From assembly GCA_049518415.1 (NCBI GenBank), contig JBEKRX010000016.1:1-64000 (forward strand): a stretch of DNA of 64,000 nt, given 5' to 3'. This stretch comes from CAVQND01 sp049518415 (GTDB taxonomy: Bacteria > Verrucomicrobiota > Verrucomicrobiia > Limisphaerales > UBA8199). Numbering within the stretch: position 1 is the stretch's first letter; the number at the start of each line of letters is the position of its first letter. This document shows positions 58,481 through 64,000 of this stretch, in pieces. The notes under the pieces were generated by a model. It worked only from the letters and a program-made list of their open reading frames with translations. It did no database searches and was not told where the DNA came from. Made by a program: the position numbers and the translations under genes.

Positions 58481-59866
58481 ATGCTCGCTGCCATTGCCAA
58501 TACTTTCAGCAATTGCTTTAAGATTCCCGAACTTAAATCCAGGATTCTGTTTACCTTGCTGGTCCTGGCGATCTGCCGGCTGGAGGCGGCCATCCGCATT
58601 CCGGGCCTCGATGGCGCGACCTTGACCGCCTTCTTCAACACCAAGGCCGGCCAAACCGCCGGCAACTCGGTCTTGGGCCTCTACAGCATGTTCACCGGGG
58701 GCGCCCTGGAGCATTGCGCGGTGGGCGCCCTGGGCATCATGCCCTACATCAGCGCCACGATCATCATCCAATTGCTTACCGCCGTCTGGCCCCACTTGTC
58801 CAAGCTCGCCCGCGAGGAGGGCGGCCGCACCAAGCTCATCCAGTACGGGCGCTATCTCACGGTCCTGCTCTGCCTGGGACAAGGCTTTGTGATGGCCCTC
58901 GGGTGGGAGAACCCGGACAGCATTTTCGGGGCGGGGATTGGCCGGTTGGTCCTCTACAGCGATGCACACCTGTGGTTCTACAGGATCCAAACCACCATCA
59001 TCCTCACCACCGGCACCATGCTGCTGATGTGGCTCGGCGAGCAGATCACCGACCGGGGCATCGGCAACGGTGTGTCCCTGGTCATCACCATCGGCATCCT
59101 GGCCCGCCTGCCGCAGGCGGTCTATGCCCTGAGGGACATGTTCTTTCCCAAAGGCACGCAGGCGGAGTTCAATCTCGGCCATGCCGCCGCCTTGCTTTTG
59201 CTCCTGGTGGGCGTCATTGCCGGCGTGATTGCGATCACCCAGGCCCAGCGCAAGGTCCCCGTCCAATACGCCCAGCGGGCCGTCGGCCGTAAGATCTTTC
59301 AGGGCAGCACCTCGTTCATGCCTTTGCGCGTCAACTATTCGGGCGTCATGCCGATCATCTTCGCCCAGGCCATCCTCATGTTCCCGCAGAAGATTTTCTT
59401 CTTCCTCGGCAAGACCTTGCAGGTGAAATTCTTCATCGAGATTGCCCGCATTCTGCAGGAAGGCGCCCTCCTCTACATCACGATCTACGGCCTGATGATC
59501 CTCTTCTTCTCCTACTTCTGGGTGGCCACCCAGTTCAACGAACTGCAAATCGCCGATGACCTCAAGAAGAACGGCGGCTACATCCCCGGCGTGCGCCCAG
59601 GCCAGGCCACCAGCGATTTCCTCCACAACGCCATGAGCCGGATTACGCTGGCCGGGGCCATCTTCCTGACCATCATCGCCGTCATCCCCATCTTGCTGAA
59701 CCGCTGGCTCAAGATCCCCTACCAGGTCTCCACCTTCTTTGGCGGCACAAGCATGCTCATCCTGGTCGGCGTGCTCCTGGACACCATGCGCCAGATGGAA
59801 ACCCATCTGCTCATGCGCCATTACGACGGCTTCCTCAAAAAAGGCCGCCTCCGGGGGAGATTTTGA
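58481..59866 (+). CDS. secY: Preprotein translocase subunit SecY
   Basis: 461 residues. About ten membrane segments are visible. The typical N-terminal SRILFTLLVLAICRLEAAIRIPG, the plug region GGALEHCAVGALGIMPYISATIIIQLL, and the C-terminal RGKKNG-like DDLKKNGGYIPGVRPGQATSDFLHNAM are intact. Pore subunit of the general secretion channel, partner of SecE (this window). Ends the spc segment; a 133-bp gap with a hairpin repeat precedes map. Confidence 0.97.
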   Translation: MLAAIANTFSNCFKIPELKSRILFTLLVLAICRLEAAIRIPGLDGATLTAFFNTKAGQTAGNSVLGLYSMFTGGALEHCAVGALGIMPYISATIIIQLLTAVWPHLSKLAREEGGRTKLIQYGRYLTVLLCLGQGFVMALGWENPDSIFGAGIGRLVLYSDAHLWFYRIQTTIILTTGTMLLMWLGEQITDRGIGNGVSLVITIGILARLPQAVYALRDMFFPKGTQAEFNLGHAAALLLLLVGVIAGVIAITQAQRKVPVQYAQRAVGRKIFQGSTSFMPLRVNYSGVMPIIFAQAILMFPQKIFFFLGKTLQVKFFIEIARILQEGALLYITIYGLMILFFSYFWVATQFNELQIADDLKKNGGYIPGVRPGQATSDFLHNAMSRITLAGAIFLTIIAVIPILLNRWLKIPYQVSTFFGGTSMLILVGVLLDTMRQMETHLLMRHYDGFLKKGRLRGRF

Positions 59867-59941
59867 CGATGCACTCCGCTCTGGCCTATAGTAGCGGCAG
59901 CCGCCAGCTTGCCCAAACCAACCTGCGCGGGCAGGACTTCC

Positions 59942-59958
59942 CCAACCCGGAGGGTTGG
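59942..59958. repeat. CCAACCC-gga-GGGTTGG hairpin (second copy)
   Basis: The same hairpin core as at 50122-50144, followed by a similar AGTGGCC word. It lies in the secY-map spacer, about 45 bp before map. Confidence 0.65.
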
Positions 59959-59999
59959 CGGGACAGTGGCCAGGCGGAGACTTGTCCTGTTAAGTTGAA

Positions 60000-60791
60000 A
60001 TGGGCCGCGCGCTGATGATCATTCTTAAGAACGAGCGGGATTTGGAAGCCATGCGGCCGGCTTGTGCGGTGGCCAGTGCCGTGCTGGAAGCAGTCGCGGC
60101 CTTTATCAAGCCGGGGGCGACGACGAAGGAAGTGGACGACTTCGCCGCGTCGCGGATGAAGAGTTGTGGCGCCAGGAGCGCGTTTCTGGGCTACCGGAAG
60201 TTCCCGTGCCACATCTGCATCTCGGTCAATGAGCAGGTGGTGCACGGCCTGGCCGGCCCCCGGCAGTTGCGCTTTGGCGACATCGTCAGCCTGGATGTCG
60301 GGGTCATTTACAACGGCTTTATCGGCGATACCGCCCGGACGGTGGCCGTCGGGGGGTGCGGCTTGCCGGCCCAGAACCTGATGGATATCACGGAAAAGGC
60401 CCTCCACGAGGGTATCGCGCGCGCCGTGCCCGGGCGGCGCGTAGTTGATATTTCGCGCGCCATACAGGAATGTGTGGAGGGCAACGGCTTCAGCGTCGTG
60501 CGCGAATTCGTCGGCCACGGGGTGGGACGCTCGATGCACGAGGAGCCCCAGGTGCCGAATTTCGTGGACGGAAAACCGTCCCCCAAGTTGCGGCCGGGGA
60601 TGACGTTGGCCATCGAGCCGATGGTCAACGCGGGGTCGCCCGGGGTAAAAATCTTGAATGATGGCTGGACAGTGGTGACCCAAGATGGTTCACTATCGGC
60701 TCATTTTGAGCATACGGTGTTGATCACCGAGGATGAGCCGGAGATTTTGACATGGCCCGAGAGGATGCCCTCAAAGTTGAAGGTGCCGTAG
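60000..60791 (+). CDS. map: Methionine aminopeptidase (type I)
   Basis: 263 residues from ATG 60000; an ATG at 60015 (MIILKNERDLEAMRPAC) is equally plausible by homology. The five metal ligands are recognisable: D in SLDVGV, D in DTARTV, H in GHGVGRSMHEEPQVPNF, E in AIEPMVN and E in FEHTVLITEDEPEIL. Removes the initiator Met from new proteins. It overlaps infA by 40 bp, so the two are probably translationally linked. Confidence 0.96.
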   Translation: MGRALMIILKNERDLEAMRPACAVASAVLEAVAAFIKPGATTKEVDDFAASRMKSCGARSAFLGYRKFPCHICISVNEQVVHGLAGPRQLRFGDIVSLDVGVIYNGFIGDTARTVAVGGCGLPAQNLMDITEKALHEGIARAVPGRRVVDISRAIQECVEGNGFSVVREFVGHGVGRSMHEEPQVPNFVDGKPSPKLRPGMTLAIEPMVNAGSPGVKILNDGWTVVTQDGSLSAHFEHTVLITEDEPEILTWPERMPSKLKVP

Positions 60792-60976
60792 TGGCAGTGC
60801 TGTCCGACCGGACCTACCGGGTGGAACTGCCCAACGGCCATCGGCTGCTGGCCTATGTGGCCGGCCATGCGCGATTGAGCTTTGCGCGGTTGGCGCCGGG
60901 GGACAAAGTCCGGTTGGAAATGTCGCCCTACGATTTGTCCGAGGGCCGGATTATCGTGGAAACGCAGACCACTTAA
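60752..60976 (+). CDS. infA: Translation initiation factor IF-1
   Basis: 74 residues. AREDALKVEGAVVAVLSDRTYRVELPNGHRLLAYVAGHARLSFARLAPGDKVRLEMSPYDLSEGRIIVE is a complete OB-fold IF-1 (normal 72). It begins inside the 3' end of map (40-bp overlap in another frame), unusual for these genes. It binds the ribosomal A site during initiation. The palindromic repeat at 60983 starts 6 bp past its stop. Confidence 0.96.
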   Translation: MAREDALKVEGAVVAVLSDRTYRVELPNGHRLLAYVAGHARLSFARLAPGDKVRLEMSPYDLSEGRIIVETQTT

Positions 60977-60982
60977 GCCGTA

Positions 60983-61007
60983 TAGTGGGGCAGGCCTCGC
61001 GCCTGCC
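60983..61007. repeat. Dispersed GCAGGC palindrome copy (reverse orientation)
   Basis: TAGTGGGGCAGGCCTCGCGCCTGCC, the reverse complement of the GGCAGGCGnGA-GCCTGCCCCACTA element at 6795, 9372 and 50523. Confidence 0.7.
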
Positions 61008-61112
61008 AGGCCCAAGCGGCATGGCTGTGGCAAGCAAGAGAAGTCAAGCCCTGGCAGCGCGCGCCCCGGGGAACCCGGAGCGGGCGCGCCGCCGCGCTCG
61101 AGTTTTGAGAAT

Positions 61113-61226
61113 ATGAAAGTTCGCGCCTCTGTTAAGAAGCTTTGCGAAAACTGCAAAGTCATACGCCGCAAAGGCACCATCCGGGTGATCTGCACCAACC
61201 CGCGCCACAAACAGCGCCAGGGCTGA
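61113..61226 (+). CDS. rpmJ: 50S ribosomal protein L36
   Basis: 37 residues, exactly the usual size. It keeps the zinc ligands C11, C14, C27 and H32 (LCENC…ICTNPRH), i.e. the zinc-binding C+ form. MKVRASVKKLCENCKVIRRKG is canonical. It is followed by a 141-bp spacer with repeats and then rpsM. Downstream genes rpsM-rpsK-rpsD-rpoA form the alpha-operon. Confidence 0.96.
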   Translation: MKVRASVKKLCENCKVIRRKGTIRVICTNPRHKQRQG

Positions 61227-61234
61227 TCCGTTGG

Positions 61235-61270
61235 TGATTTAACTTATTTAACTTATTTAACTCGTTTAAC
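61235..61270 (+). repeat. 9-bp tandem repeat (TTATTTAAC) in the rpmJ-rpsM spacer
   Basis: Four units: TGATTTAAC, TTATTTAAC, TTATTTAAC, TCGTTTAAC. An array of the GGAGTATTGGAGTGCTGG / CTCCACCACCCTATTGCC inverted-repeat type follows at about 61286-61359, up to the rpsM start. Confidence 0.8.
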
Positions 61271-61367
61271 TAAAGAAAGGAAACGGAGTATTGGAGTGCT
61301 GGCAACAGCACGCCCTCACGCCGTTGCCTTTTCGCCCTGACTCCACCACCCTATTGCCTTTTGATTT

Positions 61368-61763
61368 ATGGCTCGCATCATCGGAGTAGAAGTCCCGCCG
61401 CACAAGCGCATCGATATCGCCTTGCGCTCCATCTATGGCATCGGCCCGAGCAATTCCAGGGACATCCTGGCCCGGGCCAACATTGATCCCGGCATCCGCG
61501 CCAAGGACCTGACGGAGCAGCAGCTCTCGCAAATCGTTCACGCCATCCAGGAGGGCAAGTGCGTCATCGAGGGCGATCTCCGCCGCGAGATTGGCATGAA
61601 CCTCAAGCGGCTCCAGGGCATCAAGTGCTATCGCGGCATCCGTCACCTGCGCGGACTGCCCGTGCGCGGGCAGCGCACGCAAACCAACGCCCGCACCCGC
61701 AAAGGCCCCCGCAAGACCGTCGGGGTGGTCCGCAATCCGGCGGCCAAGACCGGCATCCATTAA
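61368..61763 (+). CDS. rpsM: 30S ribosomal protein S13
   Basis: 131 residues. ARIIGVEVPPHKRIDIALRSIYGIGPSNSRDIL and CYRGIRHLRGLPVRGQRTQTNARTRKGPRKTV match S13, which contacts the 50S subunit. First gene of the alpha-type operon, preceded by spacer repeats; rpsK follows after 33 bp. Confidence 0.97.
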   Translation: MARIIGVEVPPHKRIDIALRSIYGIGPSNSRDILARANIDPGIRAKDLTEQQLSQIVHAIQEGKCVIEGDLRREIGMNLKRLQGIKCYRGIRHLRGLPVRGQRTQTNARTRKGPRKTVGVVRNPAAKTGIH

Positions 61764-61796
61764 TCCCCTCTGCGTCCTATACGTCTTAAAAGTCCC

Positions 61797-62441
61797 ATGC
61801 CCGAGGAAACCAAAAAGCAAACTGCTCCCAGGAAGGAAGGCAAACCGGAAGCCCCCGCGGAGAAAGCCCCCGGCAAGCCGCTGGGTGAGGCGCCGCCCGC
61901 CAAGCCGCCCAGGAAAGCCGGCGCGCCGGCCCCCGGCCCGCCTGCCGGCGGCGCCCCCGCCCCGGAAGCCCCGGAAGCCCCCAAACCCGCCGAAGGCGCC
62001 GTGCCCGCTCCCGGCGCCGCGGCGCCGACGGCGGCCGAACTGCTCGCCGACGGGCTGGCCGGCAAGAAGATCATCAAGGCCAAGGGCGCCAAGAACATCA
62101 CCAGCGGCGTCGCCAATATCCTCGCCACTTTCAACAACACCCAGGTCAGCATCACCGACGTGCAGGGACACCTCATCGGCTGGTCCAGCGCCGGCCGCGT
62201 CGGGTTCAAGGGCTCGCGCAAGAGCACGGCTTATGCCGCCCAGCAGGTCGCCCAGGATGCCGCCCGCCAGGCCATGTCTCACGGCATGCGCGAAATCGAA
62301 GTCCGCGTCAAAGGCCCGGGCTCCGGCCGCGAATCGGCCATCCGCGCCTTGCAGGCCATCGGACTGGAAATCACCACCATCAAGGACGTCACGCCCGTGC
62401 CGCATAACGGCTGCCGTCCCCGGAAGAAACGCCGCGTGTAA
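61797..62441 (+). CDS. rpsK: 30S ribosomal protein S11 with an unusually long N-terminal extension
   Basis: 214 residues versus about 129 in most bacteria. Residues 1 to about 88 are a Pro/Ala/Lys/Glu-rich low-complexity tail; the genuine S11 core begins at about GKKIIKAKGAKNITSGVANILATFNNTQVSITD and ends AIGLEITTIKDVTPVPHNGCRPRKKRRV. The core is intact. No in-frame ATG near the core suggests a shorter start, so the tail is likely translated. S11 forms the platform at the mRNA exit site. Confidence 0.95.
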   Translation: MPEETKKQTAPRKEGKPEAPAEKAPGKPLGEAPPAKPPRKAGAPAPGPPAGGAPAPEAPEAPKPAEGAVPAPGAAAPTAAELLADGLAGKKIIKAKGAKNITSGVANILATFNNTQVSITDVQGHLIGWSSAGRVGFKGSRKSTAYAAQQVAQDAARQAMSHGMREIEVRVKGPGSGRESAIRALQAIGLEITTIKDVTPVPHNGCRPRKKRRV

Positions 62442-62463
62442 CCCTCAACCCTCAACCCTCAGC

Positions 62464-63072
62464 ATGGCTCGTTATACAGGTCCTCGTGTTCGCATCAGCC
62501 GCCGTTTCGGCGTGCCCATCTTCGGCCCGTCCAAGTACCTCGAACGCCGAAATTACGGCCCCGGGGTGCATGGCCCCAAGTCCCGCCGCAAACACACTGA
62601 CTACGGCCTGGGCCTCATCGAAAAGCAGAAGCTCCGCTATTATTACGGCCTGCTCGAACGCCAGTTCCGCGGCGTGTATGAGCGCGCGCTCAAGCGCCGC
62701 GGCGTCACCGGCGAGCAGATGCTCCAGCTCCTGGAAACCCGGCTCGACAATGTCTGCTATCACCTCGGCTTCGCCAACACCCGCGCCGCCGCCCGCCAGT
62801 TGGTCGGCCATGGCCACGTCCGCGTCAACGGCCGCAAGGTCAACATCCCCTCCTACGGCCTCAAGGTCAACGACGTCATCGACATCAAAAGCTCCAATGC
62901 CGCCCGGCAGTTGGCCACCAAGAACCTCGAAGTCGCCGCCAGCCGCGCGGTGCCCGACTGGCTATCCCTGGACAAGGAAGCCCTCAAGGGCGTGGTGATG
63001 CGCATCCCCACGCGCGAGGAGATCCAACCCATCGCCAACGAGCAGGCGGTGGTCGAGTTTTATTCCCGCTAG
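62464..63072 (+). CDS. rpsD: 30S ribosomal protein S4
   Basis: 202 residues from ATG 62464. ARYTGPRVRISRRFGVPIFGPSKYLERRNYGPG, KQKLRYYYGLLERQFRGVYERA and the S4 RNA-binding domain (TRLDNVCYHLGFANTRAAARQLVGHGHVRVNGRKVNIPSY). No N-terminal zinc cysteines, i.e. the C- form. S4 starts 30S assembly. rpoA follows after 22 bp. Confidence 0.97.
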   Translation: MARYTGPRVRISRRFGVPIFGPSKYLERRNYGPGVHGPKSRRKHTDYGLGLIEKQKLRYYYGLLERQFRGVYERALKRRGVTGEQMLQLLETRLDNVCYHLGFANTRAAARQLVGHGHVRVNGRKVNIPSYGLKVNDVIDIKSSNAARQLATKNLEVAASRAVPDWLSLDKEALKGVVMRIPTREEIQPIANEQAVVEFYSR

Positions 63073-63094
63073 CAAACAACCGGAAAGGAAAAAT

Positions 63095-64000
63095 ATGCCA
63101 GTACGGCTGGGACGCTTTGAAATGCCCAAGCGGTTGACCAAAGAGGAGGCCACCGCCACGGAAACTTATGCCCGGTTCATCGCCGAACCGTTCGAGACCG
63201 GCTACGGCCACACCATCGGCAACTCCCTGCGCCGCGTGCTGCTCTCCTCCCTCGAGGGCGCAGCCATCAGCTCGATCAAAATCGACGGCGCCATGCACGA
63301 ATTCGCCACCATCGATGGCATCGTCGAAGATGTCACCGACATTGTGCTCAACCTCAAGAAGATCCTCTTCAAGGCCCACAACCGCGACCCGCAAACCCTC
63401 CTCCTTTCGGTCAACAAGGAAGGCGAAGTCACCGCCGCGGACATCCAACTCAACCAAAATGTCGAGCTGGTCAATCCCGGCCAGCACATCTGCACCCTCG
63501 ACAAAAAGAAAAAGTTCGAGATGGAGTTGGAAGTCAAAGTCGGCCGCGGCTTCCTGCCGGGCGATGAAAACAAAAAAGCCAATCAGGCGATTGGCGTCAT
63601 CGCCATCGATTCCCTCTTCTCGCCCGTCATCCGCGTCCGCTATGCGGTCGAAAACGCCCGCGTCGGCCAGCGCACCGATTACGACCGGCTCATCCTTGAA
63701 ATCTGGACCGATGGCCGCATCTCGCCCGACGACGCCCTGACCCAGGCCTCCGCCATCCTCCAGCACCACCTCGACGTCTTCGTCGGCTATGACAAGAACG
63801 CCGTCGAGTTCGAAGAGGTCGTCGATAAGCAGGACGAGGAGAAGACCAAGCTCAAGAAGCTCCTCAACATGAGCGTCAACGAAATCGAACTGAGCGTGCG
63901 CGCCGCCAACTGCCTGAACAACGCCAACATCACCACCGTCGGCCAGCTCGCCATGAAGACCGAACAGGAGATGCTCAAGTACCGCAACTTCGGCAAGAAA
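63095..64000 (+). CDS. rpoA: DNA-directed RNA polymerase subunit alpha (cut by window end)
   Basis: 302 residues are visible and the frame is open at the window end. The N-terminal domain (YARFIAEPFETGYGHTIGNSLRRVLLSSLEGAAISSIKIDGAMHEF) is the assembly/dimerisation domain; the C-terminal domain begins in the last ~60 residues (LSVRAANCLNNANITTVGQLAMKTEQEMLKYRNFGKK) and reads normally. Missing residues are about 20-40. Good ribosome-binding site GGAAAGGA before the ATG. Confidence 0.97.
   Translation, partial: MPVRLGRFEMPKRLTKEEATATETYARFIAEPFETGYGHTIGNSLRRVLLSSLEGAAISSIKIDGAMHEFATIDGIVEDVTDIVLNLKKILFKAHNRDPQTLLLSVNKEGEVTAADIQLNQNVELVNPGQHICTLDKKKKFEMELEVKVGRGFLPGDENKKANQAIGVIAIDSLFSPVIRVRYAVENARVGQRTDYDRLILEIWTDGRISPDDALTQASAILQHHLDVFVGYDKNAVEFEEVVDKQDEEKTKLKKLLNMSVNEIELSVRAANCLNNANITTVGQLAMKTEQEMLKYRNFGKK

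Overview
The window is GC-rich and reads as one bacterial chromosome segment, most likely from the Verrucomicrobiota (Limisphaerales/Pedosphaera-like). The clues are a secreted protein ending in the W-x-DVPG…FYRL C-terminal module common in that group, an EF-Tu whose switch I reads KTLTI instead of RGITI, DUF1680/DUF3471/Tat-signal carbohydrate-type genes, and many short palindromic and 9-bp repeats between genes. The taxonomy is an inference; no rRNA gene is present.

Region 1 (1-11.5 kb) is accessory and defence-like. It holds a 1359-residue NACHT NTPase with an N-terminal PD-(D/E)XK-type nuclease-like domain and a C-terminal run of phenylalanine tetrads. It also holds a MazF/PemK-type toxin-antitoxin pair, a PhnB-like VOC protein, a large YncE-propeller/phosphoesterase exoprotein, and a type II restriction-modification pair. 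That pair is an SPPY-type methyltransferase overlapping a BglII-like endonuclease by 4 bp. It is visibly less GC-rich than its neighbours and sits directly behind the C-terminal remnant of an IS1-type transposase.

Region 2 (11.5-18.6 kb, minus strand) is a type IV pilus/type II secretion cytoplasmic-motor cluster: two PilB/GspE assembly ATPases, one PilT retraction ATPase and one PilC/GspF platform protein, followed by a polysaccharide deacetylase. Region 3 (18.6-30.3 kb) is mixed metabolism and secreted proteins: a BNR-like exoprotein, a quinone oxidoreductase, a GH127-type beta-L-arabinofuranosidase with an F5/8C-like domain, a tandem DUF3471 exoprotein, a Tat-exported sugar-isomerase-like protein, glycerate kinase and RNase HIII.

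Region 4 (30.4-64 kb, plus strand) is the translation/transcription superoperon: tRNA-Thr, tuf, tRNA-Trp, tRNA-Ser, secE, nusG, rplKAJL, rpoBC, a YbjQ-family gene, rpsL, rpsG, fusA, rpsJ, rplCDW, rplB-rpsS-rplV-rpsC-rplP-rpmC-rpsQ, rplN-rplX-rplE-rpsN-rpsH-rplF-rplR-rpsE-rplO, secY, map, infA, rpmJ, rpsM, rpsK, rpsD and rpoA (cut by the window end). rpmD (L30) is missing from its usual place. Three sub-operons (rpsL, rpsJ, rplB) share a near-identical promoter, TTGC--N16-TATATT, followed by a conserved CTCCRTTT leader. Several spacers carry 9-bp TTTAAC repeats or GGAGTG/CACTCC inverted repeats just before the start codon. Many ribosomal proteins carry Ala/Pro-rich tails.

Very long antisense ORFs (for example the 7.1-kb one opposite rpoB/rpoC) are treated as by-products of the GC-rich codon bias.
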